Source of the DNA: Kitasatospora phosalacinea
Lineage (GTDB): Bacteria > Actinomycetota > Actinomycetes > Streptomycetales > Streptomycetaceae
DNA length: 64,000 nt
Direction: 5' to 3'
Assembly (NCBI RefSeq): GCF_030268885.1
Contig: NZ_BSSA01000021.1
Span: 1-64,000, forward strand
In this document: positions 1-9,213 of the stretch, in pieces
How positions within the stretch are numbered: position 1 is the first letter of the stretch
Layout: every line of letters starts with the position of its first letter
The notes under the pieces: model-generated
Told to the model about the DNA's origin: nothing
The model's database searches: none
The model's input: only the letters and a program-made list of their open reading frames with translations
Translations under genes and position numbers: made by a program

Positions 1-274
1 GCGCGGACTGCTGGGCGATCTGCTGCTGCAGGGTCTGCTGCTGGTCGGTGGCCTCGGTGGTCTGCTTCTTGAGCCGGGCGAGGGTGAACGACCCTTCGTT
101 CAGCGCGGTGTTGAGCATCAGCAGCCCGAGCAGCCCGGCCGACAGCAGGGCGACCACCAGCACCGCGAACGGGGTGCGCCCCCGCATCGAGCGCGCTCCG
201 GGCCGGACGGTGATCCGCGCCCTGCCCCCCTGCCCGGGGACGTTCCCCCGGGTCCGCTCGCCGGCCACCGGCAC
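1..274 (-). CDS. ftsL: FtsL-like septum formation initiator (3' part outside window)
   Basis: Reading leftward from a GTG at 274 gives a short basic cytoplasmic tail, one membrane helix (about residues 36-54, rich in Leu/Val/Ala) and the start of a Gln/Lys-rich coiled coil, the bitopic layout of FtsL/DivIC-type divisome proteins. A GGGGAG ribosome site lies about 7 nt before the GTG. The gene follows rsmH by 38 nt on the same strand, as ftsL does in the dcw cluster, where it would bridge FtsQ/DivIC and the FtsW-FtsI synthase. Only the first 91 codons are visible. FtsL is poorly conserved in sequence, so the call rests on topology and position. Confidence 0.8.
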   Translation of the reverse strand, partial: MPVAGERTRGNVPGQGGRARITVRPGARSMRGRTPFAVLVVALLSAGLLGLLMLNTALNEGSFTLARLKKQTTEATDQQQTLQQQIAQQSA

Positions 275-312
275 CGCTCCACTCCCCTCGCTCCGCTGCT
301 CCCGGCGGCTGG

Positions 313-1281
313 CTACCTCCGGGTCCGTCTGATCCTCTCCGCCACGCGCAACCGTACGGGCGCGGCGCGCCGGTTCTCCTCGATCTCCTCCTCGGTGGCC
401 AGTTCGGCTCCGCGGGTGAGGAGCTTCAACCAGGGCTGGAGCTCCTCGGGGATCACCGGCAGGCCCGGTGGGGCGGTGGAGGTGGCACCGGCCTGGAAGT
501 ACTGCTTCACCAGGCGGTCCTCCAGCGACTGGTAGGACATCACCACGATCCGGCCGCCCACCGCGAGGGCGTCCAGCGCTCCGGGGATCGCCCGGTCCAG
601 CACCTCCAGCTCGCCGTTGACCTCGATCCGCAGCGCCTGGAAGGTCCGCTTGGCCGGGTTGCCGCCGGTGCGCCGGGTGGCCGCCGGGATGGCGTTGCGC
701 ACCAACTCCACCAGACGCGCGCTGGTGGTGAACGGTTCCCGTTCGCGTTCGCGCAGCACCGCGGAGGCGATCTTCCCGGCGAACCGCTCCTCGCCGTAGA
801 CCTTGAGGATCCGGGCCAGGTCGCCGTGGCTGTAGGTGTTGAGCACCTCGGCGGCGGAGATGCCGCGGGTCTGGTCCATCCGCATGTCCAGCGGGGCGTC
901 CTGGGCGTAGGCGAAGCCGCGGTCGGCCTCGTCCAGCTGCATCGAGGAGACGCCGAGGTCGAACAGCACGCCGTGCACCTCGGGAACGCCCAACTCGTCC
1001 AGGACGCGCGGGATCTCGTCGTACACGGCGTGCACCAGGGTGGCCCGGTCGCCGAACGGGGCGAGCCGCCGCGCGGAGAGCTCCAGGGCCTGCGGGTCGC
1101 GGTCGACGGCGATCAGGCGGACGTCCGGGAAGCGGGTCAGCAGGGCCTCGCTGTGGCCGCCCAGGCCCAGGGTGGCGTCCACCACGACGGCGCCGGGCGC
1201 CGAGATCGCCGGAGCGAGGGCGTCCAGGCAGCGCTCCAGCATCACCGGGACGTGCCGGGGGGCGGGGCTGTCGGTACTCAT
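313..1281 (-). CDS. rsmH: 16S rRNA m4C1402 methyltransferase RsmH (MraW)
   Basis: A 322-residue SAM-dependent methyltransferase of the MraW family, which N4-methylates C1402 of 16S rRNA in the ribosomal P site. The N-terminal HVPVM segment, the SAM-binding DATLGLGGH (about residues 35-43), an acidic residue at the end of strand 2 (AVDRD, about 58-62) and the LFDLGVSS motif near residue 106 are all present, and the length is normal. It starts at ATG 1281 and is followed by the ftsL-like gene. The first gene of the dcw cluster elsewhere, mraZ, is not present upstream: the next 650 bases hold no convincing gene. Confidence 0.96.
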   Translation of the reverse strand: MSTDSPAPRHVPVMLERCLDALAPAISAPGAVVVDATLGLGGHSEALLTRFPDVRLIAVDRDPQALELSARRLAPFGDRATLVHAVYDEIPRVLDELGVPEVHGVLFDLGVSSMQLDEADRGFAYAQDAPLDMRMDQTRGISAAEVLNTYSHGDLARILKVYGEERFAGKIASAVLREREREPFTTSARLVELVRNAIPAATRRTGGNPAKRTFQALRIEVNGELEVLDRAIPGALDALAVGGRIVVMSYQSLEDRLVKQYFQAGATSTAPPGLPVIPEELQPWLKLLTRGAELATEEEIEENRRAAPVRLRVAERIRRTRR

Positions 1282-1935
1282 AGGGGGCGGGGCCCTTCCT
1301 CAGGTGCGGTGTGGCCGGGCCATTCTCGCGCACCGGGCGGGTCGGGCCGCACGCCGCCCGTGGTCCCCGCCCGCTCGCTCGGGGGAAGGAGCGACCGCCC
1401 GGCACCGGGGAAGGTGCGCCAGGTGGTCACGGAGCGGGAGGAGGCCGCGGGCTGCGTACGGGCGGGCCGACCCGGCGCGGAGAGCGGCCGCACCGCCCGG
1501 TTGCCGGGCGCCGTCCGCCGTGCTCCACTGCGCCTGCAGCCTATCGTCCGCGCTCCGGCAGTCAACGCCCCGCTCCGGCGCACCACCCGGGCGGCGGTAT
1601 CGGTTTGCGCAGGTCGGGCCGGTGGGCGGGGGTCCGCGGGGCGGTGCGGGGGCGGTGGCGGGCGGGGCGCGGGACCGGGGCGGGCGCGCCGGGCGAACCG
1701 GGGCGAAGCCGTCCGAACGGGCCGGTCGGCGGACGGCGGCCGCACCGCCGCGCGGAATCCGCCGCCCCCGGAGGAAACCGCGGGGGCCGGGCCCTCGTCC
1801 CAAACCGGGACAGCCTTCGCGTCTCGCCCGGGCGGGTGACTTCTGGCCGTGCGACAGGGAAGAATGCGCCACGTATTCGGGGTGGGCCGGGCTCGAACCA
1901 GCCGCCCGGCGACTGTGCAACATGGGAGCTTACGG
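1282..1935. other. Intergenic region without a supported gene
   Basis: About 650 bases between the divergent rsmH and moxR genes. Open frames run through it on both strands, but their translations are Arg/Pro/Gly/Ala-rich composition artefacts with no recognisable domain, and they are shadows continuing from the flanking genes. It must carry the promoters of the dcw cluster and of the moxR operon. The only clear element I can place is the GGGAG ribosome site at 1924-1928 before the moxR start. Confidence 0.6.
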
Positions 1936-2955
1936 GTGACGACCATCAACGGACAGGGCACGGAGCAGCCGGAGTCGGGCCGCCACGACCGGCGGGAGGC
2001 GGTCGGGATGGCGGAGCTGGCGGCGGTGGTCGACCGGGTCCGGAAGTCCGTGGAAAGCGTGATCGAGGGCAAGCCGGAGGCCGTCCGGATCGCGCTCACG
2101 GTGCTCCTCGCCGAGGGCCACCTGCTGCTGGAGGACGTGCCGGGCGTCGGCAAGACCATGCTCGCCAAGGCGCTGGCCCGCTCGGTGGACTGCACGGTGC
2201 GCCGCATCCAGTTCACCCCGGACCTGCTGCCGTCCGACGTGACCGGCACCAACGTGTTCGACCAGCACCAGCGGGACTTCGAGTTCCGGCCCGGCGCGAT
2301 CTTCGCGCAGATCGTGGTCGGCGACGAGATCAACCGGGCCTCGCCGAAGACCCAGTCCGCGCTGCTGGAGTCGATGGAGGAGCGCCAGGTCACCATCGAC
2401 GGCACCACCCACGAACTGCCCTCGCCGTTCATGGTGATCGCCACCCAGAACCCGGTCGAGATGGAGGGCACCTACGCCCTGCCCGAGGCCCAGCGCGACC
2501 GCTTCATGGCCCGCATCTCGATCGGCTACCCCAGCGCCGAGGCCGAGTTCGCGATGCTCGACCTGCACTCGGCGGCCAACCCGCTGGACGACCTGCAGCC
2601 GGTCGCGCACGCCGCCGACCTGCTCAAGCTGATCGAGCTGGTGAAGACCGTGTACGTCGCCGACCCGGTCCGCCGGTACGCCGTCGACCTGGTCGCCGCC
2701 ACCCGCACCAGCCCCGAGCTGCGGCTCGGCGCCTCCCCCCGGGCCACCCTGCACCTGGTCCGCGCGGCCCGCGCGCACGCCGCCCTGGAGGGCCGCGACT
2801 ACGTGCTCCCGGACGACATCCAGGTGCTCGCCGCCCCCGTGCTGGCGCACCGCCTGCTGCCCACCTCGGAGACCCAGCTGAGCCGCCGCACGGTCGAGCA
2901 GGTCGTGCTCGACCTGGTGGCCCGACTCCCCATCCCGCGTCCGCAGGGCCGCTGA
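1936..2955 (+). CDS. MoxR-family AAA+ ATPase
   Basis: A 339-residue MoxR ATPase, thought to act as a chaperone for partner proteins carrying vWA or DUF58 domains. Walker A GVGKT is at about residues 70-74, Walker B VVGDEINRA at about 127-135, with sensor and arginine-finger regions following; length is normal. I chose GTG 1936 because GGGAG sits 7 nt upstream and homology begins shortly after; a longer reading frame from 1849 has no ribosome site. It is the first gene of a MoxR-DUF58-transglutaminase operon, separated from the next gene by one base, a very common actinobacterial arrangement linked to envelope processes. Confidence 0.93.
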   Translation: MTTINGQGTEQPESGRHDRREAVGMAELAAVVDRVRKSVESVIEGKPEAVRIALTVLLAEGHLLLEDVPGVGKTMLAKALARSVDCTVRRIQFTPDLLPSDVTGTNVFDQHQRDFEFRPGAIFAQIVVGDEINRASPKTQSALLESMEERQVTIDGTTHELPSPFMVIATQNPVEMEGTYALPEAQRDRFMARISIGYPSAEAEFAMLDLHSAANPLDDLQPVAHAADLLKLIELVKTVYVADPVRRYAVDLVAATRTSPELRLGASPRATLHLVRAARAHAALEGRDYVLPDDIQVLAAPVLAHRLLPTSETQLSRRTVEQVVLDLVARLPIPRPQGR

Positions 2956-2956
2956 G

Positions 2957-4282
2957 GTGGCGCGCACCGCCCGTGCCTCCGGGGTGCGCGCCGCGCTGCG
3001 CGGGCTCACCACCCGGGGGCGCTCCTTCCTCGCGGCCGGGCTGACCGCCGCCGTCTGCGCGTTCGTGTTCGGCCAGGCCGCCCTGCTCCAGGTCGGCGTG
3101 CTGCTGGCGGTGCTGCCGCTGGCGGCCGCCGCGCTGCTGGTGCGCACCCGCTACCGGGTCGCCTCCGGCCGCCGGCTCAGCCCGCAGCGGGCCGCGGCCG
3201 GGCAGGAGGCCCGGGTGCACCTGCGGCTGGACAACGTCTCCCGGGTGCCCACCGGCCTGCTGCTGCTGGAGGACAAGGTCCCGTACGTGCTGGGCCCGCG
3301 CCCGCGCTTCGTGCTGGACCGGGTCGAGCCGCGCGGCTTCCGCGAGGTGTCCTACCGGGTCCGCTCCGACCTGCGCGGCCGCTACCCGCTGGGCCCGCTG
3401 CAGCTGCGGCTGTCCGACCCGTTCGGGATGTGCGAGCTGACCCGCGCGTTCAGCGCCGCCGACGTGCTGACCGTCGTCCCGCAGGTCCAGGACCTGCCGC
3501 CGGTGCGGCTGCCCGGCGAGTCCGCCGGGCAGGGCGACTCCAACAGCCACACCCTGGCGCTGGCCGGTGACGACGACGTCATCCCGCGCGAGTACCGGCA
3601 CGGCGACGACCTGCGCCGGGTGCACTGGAAGTCCACCGCCCGGTACGGCGAGCTGATGGTGCGCCGGGAGGAGCAGCCGCTGCAGGCCCGCGCCACCGTG
3701 CTGCTGGACACCCGGGAGACCGCGCACCGCGGCTCGGGTCCGGCCTCCTCGTTCGAGTGGGCGGTCTCCTGCGCCGCCTCGGTCTCGGTCGACCTGGTGC
3801 AGCGCGGTTACCGCACCCGGCTGCTCACCGACACCGGCTTCTCGGTGCCCGACCCGGGGGCGAGCGGCGGCGCCAGTGCCGCCGAGTCCGTCGGCATGCT
3901 GCTGGACTCGCTGGCCGTGGTCGAGCACTCCGACGGCGGCACCCTGGCCCGCGCCGAGGAGGTGCTCCGGCTCGGCGGCGAGGGCCTGCTGGTCGCGGTC
4001 GTCGGCGAACTGGACGAGGAGCAGGTCGAGCGGCTGGCCCGGCTGCGCCGGCGCACCGGCGGCGCCGTCGTCCTGCTGCTGGACACCGGCACCTGGGCGG
4101 GCCTGCGGCACCTGCTGCCGGAGACCGGGGACGAGCAGCTGACCGCCCGGGTCACCCGGCTGCGCGAGTCCGGCTGGACCGTGCTGCCGGTGCGGGCCGG
4201 CGACTCGCTGCCCGCCCTGTGGCGGGCCGCGGACCGCACCCAGAACACCACCGTTCCCTACCGAGACGAGGTCGGCGCGTGA
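2957..4282 (+). CDS. DUF58-domain membrane protein
   Basis: A 441-residue protein with two N-terminal membrane helices (about residues 20-60), a beta-rich middle, and the DUF58 signature EYRHGDDLRRVHWKSTAR at about residues 210-228. DUF58 proteins are the usual client of the adjacent MoxR ATPase. The GTG start lies one base after the moxR stop, so translation is probably coupled. The C-terminal part resembles a von Willebrand-like fold with a VLLDTRE strand. Its stop overlaps the next gene's start. Function in the envelope is inferred from the operon, not demonstrated. Confidence 0.88.
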   Translation: MARTARASGVRAALRGLTTRGRSFLAAGLTAAVCAFVFGQAALLQVGVLLAVLPLAAAALLVRTRYRVASGRRLSPQRAAAGQEARVHLRLDNVSRVPTGLLLLEDKVPYVLGPRPRFVLDRVEPRGFREVSYRVRSDLRGRYPLGPLQLRLSDPFGMCELTRAFSAADVLTVVPQVQDLPPVRLPGESAGQGDSNSHTLALAGDDDVIPREYRHGDDLRRVHWKSTARYGELMVRREEQPLQARATVLLDTRETAHRGSGPASSFEWAVSCAASVSVDLVQRGYRTRLLTDTGFSVPDPGASGGASAAESVGMLLDSLAVVEHSDGGTLARAEEVLRLGGEGLLVAVVGELDEEQVERLARLRRRTGGAVVLLLDTGTWAGLRHLLPETGDEQLTARVTRLRESGWTVLPVRAGDSLPALWRAADRTQNTTVPYRDEVGA

Positions 4283-6696
4283 CCACCCGGGCCAAGTTGA
4301 CGCTCTGCGCGGCCCTGGCCACCGCCCTGGCGGCGCTGTGCCTGTCCCCGCTGTTCCAGGACTCCTTCGCGTTCGCCCCGCACGGGCTGCTGATGATCGC
4401 CGTCGCGGCCGGTGCCGGGGCCGGGCTGCGCGCCCTGCCGCTCCCCCGGGCCCTGGTGCCGCCGCTGCAGCTCCTCGTGGTGCTGTACGTGCTGCTGCTG
4501 ACCACCGTGCAGTCCGCGATGACCGCGGGCCTGCTGCCCGGCCCGAAGGCGCTGGACGCGGTGTCCACGCTGCTGAGCAGCGGCGGCAGCGACATGCAGG
4601 AGTACGCGATCCCCGCCCCGGCCAGCGACGGCCTGCGGATGATCGTGGTCGGCTCGGTCGCCCTGGTCGCCGTGCTGGTCGACACCCTGGCGGTCACCTA
4701 CCGCCGGGCCGCCGCCGCGGGCCTGCCGCTGCTGGCCCTGTACTCGGTGGCGGGCGGCCTGGCCGATTCGCCGGGCGGCATGTGGCTGTGGTTCCTGTTC
4801 GCGGCCGCGGGCTACCTGACCCTGCTCTACACCGAGGGCCAGGACCGGCTCACCCGCTGGGGCCGGGTCTTCCACGGCACCGGCCGCTCCGCCGTGGCCC
4901 TGTCCAACGGCGGCCGCCGGGTCGGCGTGATCGCGCTGGCCGCCGCCGTCCTGCTGCCGGTGCTCGCCCCCGCGGTCGGCACCGGCCTGTTCGACAAGGT
5001 GGGCAACCACGACGGCGGGGGCGCCGGCAACGGCAAGGGGACCGGCGGCGAGCAGTCGCTCAACCTGGTCGTCGCGCTCACCGCCAACCTGCGCTCCACC
5101 AGCGACACCGAGCTGCTGACCTTCTCCACCGACTCGCCCGACGCCGACCAGCTCTACCTGCGGGTCGCCGCGCTCAGCGAGTTCAACGGCCAGGAGTGGC
5201 TGACCGGGGACCAGGACCCGGAGCCGGTGCCCACCACCATGCCCGCCCCCGAGGGCCTCTCCCCGAACCTGCCGACCACCCCGGTCCGCACCAACATCAC
5301 GGTCTCCGACCAGCTCAACACCACCTGGCTGCCGATGCCCTACCCGATGTCCTGGGTGGAGCTGCCGAACAACGCGAACTGGCGCTTCGACCCGGTCGGG
5401 CGCACCGTCAACGGCACCAACGGCCAGAAGAGCAAGGGCCTGCAGTACTCCGTCGGCTCGGTCACCGTCAACGCCACCCCCGCCCAACTGCGCGGCGCCG
5501 GCGCCGCCCCGGCCGACATCACCGACCGCTACCTGGGCCTGCCCGCCAACCTGCCGTCCGTGGTGGCCGAGACCGCCCGGGACGTCACCAAGGGCAAGAC
5601 CACCCCGTACGACCAGGCCGTCGCCCTGCAGCAGTACTTCACCAGCGGCAGCTTCACCTACGACACCAAGATCGACGCGCGCACCGGGCCGGACGCCATC
5701 GCCAAGTTCCTCCAGGACAAGGAGGGCTTCTGCGTCCACTTCGCCGCCACCATGGCCGCGATGTCCCGCTCGCTGGGCATCCCCGCCCGGGTCGCGATCG
5801 GCTTCACCCCGGGCGCGGGCAACGGCACCGACCGGGTGGTGCGCAGCTCCAACTACCACGCCTGGCCCGAGCTGTACTTCAACGGCTACGGCTGGATGCG
5901 CTTCGAGCCCACCCCGAACCGGGGCAGCACCCCGCTGTACTCCGTGCAGCAGACCGCGCCCACCAGCGCGCCCAGCGCCGCCCCCAGCAGCGCCGCGCCG
6001 AGCGCGCAGCCCTCCGCCCAGCCGTCCGCCTCCAGCAGCTGCCCCCCGCAGCAGCACAAGATCGGCGACTGCGCGGACGAGAGCGTCGTGGTCGAGCACA
6101 GGACCGTCGGGACGCCCTGGTGGCGGACCTGGCCCGCGCTGGTCACCGGCCTCGCCGTCCTGCTGCTGCTCGCGGCGCTGGCCTTCCCGATGCTCTGGCG
6201 CACCAGGCTGCGTCGACGCCGCCTCGGCGCCGGACGCCACCTGCCCGGCGCGGGCGGGCCGCCGCTCACCGACGAGCAGGTGCTCGCCGCCTGGGCCGAG
6301 CTCGTCGACTCCGCGTGGGACCTGGGCATCCCGCCGGACGAGGCCCGCACCCCGCGCAGCGCCGTCCGGCGGCTCGCCGAGGACGCCCGCCTCGACGCCG
6401 ACTCCGCGGCCGCCGCGGGCCGGGTCGCCCTCGCCACCGAGCGCGTCATGTACGCCCGCGCCTCCGACGCGCCCCCGCACCTGGGCGGCGACGTCCGCAC
6501 CGCCCGCGAGGCGCTGCGGGTCCGTGCCACCCGCGCCCGGCGCCTGCGTGCGCTGCTGCTGCCCGCCTCCGCGGTGCGGCTGTGGTGGCGCGCCCAGGAC
6601 CGCGCCGCGGCCCGCCGCGAGCGCACGGCCGAACGGGTGGCGGCGCTCCGCGCGGCCGTGACCCGGCCGTTCCGGCGGCGCCGGAAGGACGGCTGA
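4279..6696 (+). CDS. TgpA-like membrane transglutaminase (DUF3488 / DUF4129)
   Basis: An 805-residue polytopic protein: several N-terminal membrane helices (DUF3488/TgpA_N), a large extracellular region with a transglutaminase-like core, a Ser/Ala/Pro-rich linker near residue 570, another membrane helix near 615-640, and a basic cytoplasmic DUF4129-like tail. The catalytic Cys is in EGFC (about 485) and His in YHAW (about 527); the third position reads RFEPTP, so the usual Asp appears to be Glu (about 543). GTG 4279 overlaps the DUF58 stop (GTGA), giving tight coupling. It completes the MoxR-DUF58-transglutaminase set; a peptidoglycan or protein cross-linking/protease role is inferred. Confidence 0.9.
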   Translation: MTTRAKLTLCAALATALAALCLSPLFQDSFAFAPHGLLMIAVAAGAGAGLRALPLPRALVPPLQLLVVLYVLLLTTVQSAMTAGLLPGPKALDAVSTLLSSGGSDMQEYAIPAPASDGLRMIVVGSVALVAVLVDTLAVTYRRAAAAGLPLLALYSVAGGLADSPGGMWLWFLFAAAGYLTLLYTEGQDRLTRWGRVFHGTGRSAVALSNGGRRVGVIALAAAVLLPVLAPAVGTGLFDKVGNHDGGGAGNGKGTGGEQSLNLVVALTANLRSTSDTELLTFSTDSPDADQLYLRVAALSEFNGQEWLTGDQDPEPVPTTMPAPEGLSPNLPTTPVRTNITVSDQLNTTWLPMPYPMSWVELPNNANWRFDPVGRTVNGTNGQKSKGLQYSVGSVTVNATPAQLRGAGAAPADITDRYLGLPANLPSVVAETARDVTKGKTTPYDQAVALQQYFTSGSFTYDTKIDARTGPDAIAKFLQDKEGFCVHFAATMAAMSRSLGIPARVAIGFTPGAGNGTDRVVRSSNYHAWPELYFNGYGWMRFEPTPNRGSTPLYSVQQTAPTSAPSAAPSSAAPSAQPSAQPSASSSCPPQQHKIGDCADESVVVEHRTVGTPWWRTWPALVTGLAVLLLLAALAFPMLWRTRLRRRRLGAGRHLPGAGGPPLTDEQVLAAWAELVDSAWDLGIPPDEARTPRSAVRRLAEDARLDADSAAAAGRVALATERVMYARASDAPPHLGGDVRTAREALRVRATRARRLRALLLPASAVRLWWRAQDRAAARRERTAERVAALRAAVTRPFRRRRKDG

Positions 6697-6716
6697 CCCG
6701 CCGGGGGCGCAAGCGA

Positions 6717-6763
6717 AAGGATCCGCCTCGGGGAGAGGGTCGCTCTCCCCGAGGCGGATCCTT
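6717..6763. terminator. Strong bidirectional hairpin terminator
   Basis: A perfect 21-bp inverted repeat (6717-6737 and 6743-6763) with a 5-nt loop lies between the converging transglutaminase operon and the DUF3040 gene. The outer pairs are A/T, so either strand ends in a short U run. It should terminate both transcripts. Confidence 0.92.
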
Positions 6764-6784
6764 CACGTTGCGTTCGGGTCGCTG

Positions 6785-7162
6785 CTACAGGCCGCTCTGC
6801 TCGTCGCGGCGCCGCTGCCAGCGCTGTTCCATTCGATCCACGACGCCGGACTTCCGGCGTGGCGCGGCCGCCTGCCGTGGTCCGTGTCCGGCCGGGCCGC
6901 GCCGCCACGCGGTGACCGCGAGGACCGCACAACCAAGCATCACCAGGAACCCCACCACACTGACCCAGATGACCTGCGCGACCAGGCCGCCCATGAGCAG
7001 CGCGATGCCTGCCACGAACCCCGCCACGGCCAGGTAGACCCGCCGACGGGTGTAGGTGTGCAGGCCGGTTCCCTCGAGCGCTGACGCGAACTTGGGATCT
7101 TCGGCGTACAGCGCTCGCTCCATCTGCTCGAGCAGTCGCTGCTCGTGCTCCGAGAGCGGCAC
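6785..7162 (-). CDS. DUF3040 small membrane protein
   Basis: A 125-residue protein beginning PLSEHEQRLLEQMERAL, the hallmark of the DUF3040 family. A cytoplasmic N-terminus (EDPKFASAL) precedes two closely spaced membrane helices (about residues 40-60 and 65-85) and a basic tail. The GTG start has an AGGAGG box 5 nt upstream. In actinobacteria this family sits beside the dcw cluster (M. tuberculosis Rv2169c and S. coelicolor SCO2097 by memory), suggesting a role in growth or division, but the biochemical function is unknown. Confidence 0.9.
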   Translation of the reverse strand: MPLSEHEQRLLEQMERALYAEDPKFASALEGTGLHTYTRRRVYLAVAGFVAGIALLMGGLVAQVIWVSVVGFLVMLGCAVLAVTAWRRGPAGHGPRQAAAPRRKSGVVDRMEQRWQRRRDEQSGL

Positions 7163-7392
7163 GGAGTCCTCCTACTCGTCGGTCGCGGGGCGACCGGTCC
7201 GCCACCCCTGGCTCGGGCCTGTGTGGTCCATATGCCCCACGGGTCTGGCCGTCATGCTTACCGGCTTTACCCAGATCATACGGTCCACGGCCGCGGTTCG
7301 GCGTGGTCAATCAGGCGTGGCTCGGGCCACCTCGTCGGGGCCCGCACCCCCTGCAACGAGCGGAGGGCCCGCTTGGTGCCCCCCGCGGAGGG

Positions 7393-8145
7393 TCAGATCG
7401 CCTCGGCCAGCAGGTGGAGCTGGGTGGCCACGGCGTGGAAGGCGGGCTGCTCGGCGGCCGCGAGCTCCAGCTTGAGCAGGGCGTCCAGCGCACCGGGCTC
7501 GGTGTCGACCAGGACACCGGGGACGAGGTCGGCGAAGACCCGGATGCCGTGCACCGAGGTGACCCGCAGCCCGGCGGCGGCGGCCAGGGCGTCCAGCTGC
7601 TCGCCGGTGAAGCGGCGGGGCATCGGGTCGCCCGCGCCCCAGCGGCCGTCCGGGGCGTCCAGCGCGGTGCGGGCCTCGGTGAACTGGCCGGCCACCGCGC
7701 GGGCCAGCACCGCGCCGTTGCGGTTGGCGGCGAGCAGGCTGACCAGGCCGCCCTTGCCCAGGGTGCCGACCAGGTTGCCCAGCGCCTCCGCCGGGTCGTC
7801 GACGACCTCCAGGACGCCGTGGCACAGCACCGCGTCGACCGATCCGGCCGGGACGAGGTCGGGCAGCGTCTGCGCGTCGCCCTGGACGGCCCGGACCAGC
7901 TCGGTGACCCCGGCCTCGGCGGCCCGGCGCTCCAGCGCGAACAGCGCGTCGGGGCTCGGGTCGACCACGGTGACCCGGTGGCCGAGCCTGGCCACGGGCA
8001 CGGCGAAGTTGCCCGTGCCGCCACCGGTGTCGACGACCTCCAGCACCGGCCGCCCGAGCTCGGCGGAACGCCGCTCCAGCGCCTCCCGCACCACCTCCCA
8101 CACCACGGCGGTACGCAGCGCACTGCGGGGACGAGTCGGATACAA
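7393..8145 (-). CDS. SAM-dependent class I methyltransferase
   Basis: A 250-residue Rossmann methyltransferase: SAM-binding VVDTGGGTGNFAVPVA (about residues 38-53), acidic VVDPSPDA at the end of strand 2, and LCHGVLEVVDDP at the usual motif IV position. The substrate cannot be read from sequence. The start is a TTG at 8145 with AGAGGGG about 7 nt upstream; a TAAGGT box at 8191-8196 on this strand could be its -10 element. About 230 bases separate it from the DUF3040 gene, so it is probably its own transcription unit. Confidence 0.85.
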   Translation of the reverse strand: MYPTRPRSALRTAVVWEVVREALERRSAELGRPVLEVVDTGGGTGNFAVPVARLGHRVTVVDPSPDALFALERRAAEAGVTELVRAVQGDAQTLPDLVPAGSVDAVLCHGVLEVVDDPAEALGNLVGTLGKGGLVSLLAANRNGAVLARAVAGQFTEARTALDAPDGRWGAGDPMPRRFTGEQLDALAAAAGLRVTSVHGIRVFADLVPGVLVDTEPGALDALLKLELAAAEQPAFHAVATQLHLLAEAI

Positions 8146-8247
8146 GGCGGCACCCCTCTTGGCAGGTCTTCCACGGCGGGAACGCCTCCACCTTATCCGC
8201 CGTGACCGGACGGCCGGGGTGCGCGCAGCGCCGGGCGACCGGGCCCC

Positions 8248-8733
8248 TCAGGGGTGCAGCGCCAGTATTCGCTCCACCATCCGCAGGTACAGGGCGGTGT
8301 TGCGGATCAGGTCGTCCGCGTCCCGCTCGCCGGCGGCGCCGGTGATGCCCGCCTCGGCGGCCGCCCGGCGGCGCGCCCCGGCCGCGAAGTAGGCGGCCCA
8401 CTCGGCGAGTTCGGGGGCGACCTCGGGCAACAGCTCCCACGCGGGGCGGATCGCCTGGCGGCGGCGCGGGTGGCGCACCGGGCGGCCGCGGACGGCGAGC
8501 ACTGCGGCGGTGGCGCGCAGCGCGGCGAGGTGGGCGGTGGCGTAGCGCTCCAGCGGGTCCTGTCGACTGCGGGCGTGCACCAGGGTGCGGTGCGCGTGCC
8601 GGAGCAGTTCGAGCGCGGCGGGCGGGGCGGAGCCCCGGCGCAGCACCGGGTGGACGTCGCTGCCGCGGGTGCTGGGCAGGACGGGCTGATCGACGGCAGG
8701 GCGGGCGACAGGCTCAGGACGACTGATGGTCAT
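8248..8733 (-). CDS. HEPN-like protein of the SAV_6107 family
   Basis: A 161-residue all-alpha protein. Segments such as LLRHAHRTLVHARSRQDP and ERYATAHLAALRATAAVLAV match the SAV_6107-type HEPN family that is nearly universal next to this methyltransferase in streptomycetes. The canonical HEPN R-x4-6-H RNase motif is not obvious, so RNase activity should not be assumed. ATG 8733 was chosen because GGGGGAGA lies just upstream; a frame starting at 8784 has no ribosome site. Confidence 0.8.
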   Translation of the reverse strand: MTISRPEPVARPAVDQPVLPSTRGSDVHPVLRRGSAPPAALELLRHAHRTLVHARSRQDPLERYATAHLAALRATAAVLAVRGRPVRHPRRRQAIRPAWELLPEVAPELAEWAAYFAAGARRRAAAEAGITGAAGERDADDLIRNTALYLRMVERILALHP

Positions 8734-9213
8734 GGGTCTCCCCCGTTCACTCCGGACCTTGCCCGGACCGGCTGGTCCGCGCATGCATCCATCGTGAACG
8801 GGGGGTCTGACAACTCGGGGCCCCCGGCCCCGTCCCGTCGTCCCCCGCGGCCGGACCCCGGTTCCCCCCCAGGGGGAGGGGGCCGGGCTCCGCCGCCCCG
8901 TGTCGGCGGTGCCCGGCCCCCTCGTTCCGGCCGCTGGTCGCGCTCCGGGCCGTGGTACCGGCCGCCGTTCCCCCTGAGCGGCGGCCGGGCCCCGAGCGCT
9001 TCCGGGCGGCTCCGCCCGGCGGCGGCCTTCCCGGTGCGCACCACTCTGCCGTCACGCGGGGGCCGCCGGTATCCGTGCGGGTACTCAACCGGTCGTCTGA
9101 GTACGGATACTCAGGCGCCGCCGCCGCTCCGCCCTCCCCCGCCGCGCCCCCGGCCGGGTACGGTGTGCGCGTCCCGCCCGAGGGCCGGGCGGGAGGCGTC
9201 GAAGGGGGCCGCC
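8734..9213. other. Intergenic region with one GC-rich hairpin
   Basis: About 480 bases between the divergent HEPN-like and DUF4126 genes. The only structure I can support is a 17-bp inverted repeat with one mismatch (8879-8895 and 8904-8920, 8-nt loop). No gene is supported: frames here translate to Pro/Arg/Gly-rich sequence. Confidence 0.5.

Noticed and set aside
1278..2471. Long open frames on both strands around rsmH and moxR
   Set aside because: Translations are Arg/Pro/Ser-rich shadows of real genes with no domains; a product of very high GC content.
3757..4278. N-terminal extension of the transglutaminase frame into the DUF58 gene
   Set aside because: The upstream part overlaps DUF58 out of frame; GTG 4279 with GTGA overlap and a membrane helix right after is the natural start.
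8879..8920. Calling the GC hairpin a firm terminator
   Set aside because: Neither flanking gene points into it from close by, and there is one mismatch and no U run; reported only as a hairpin.
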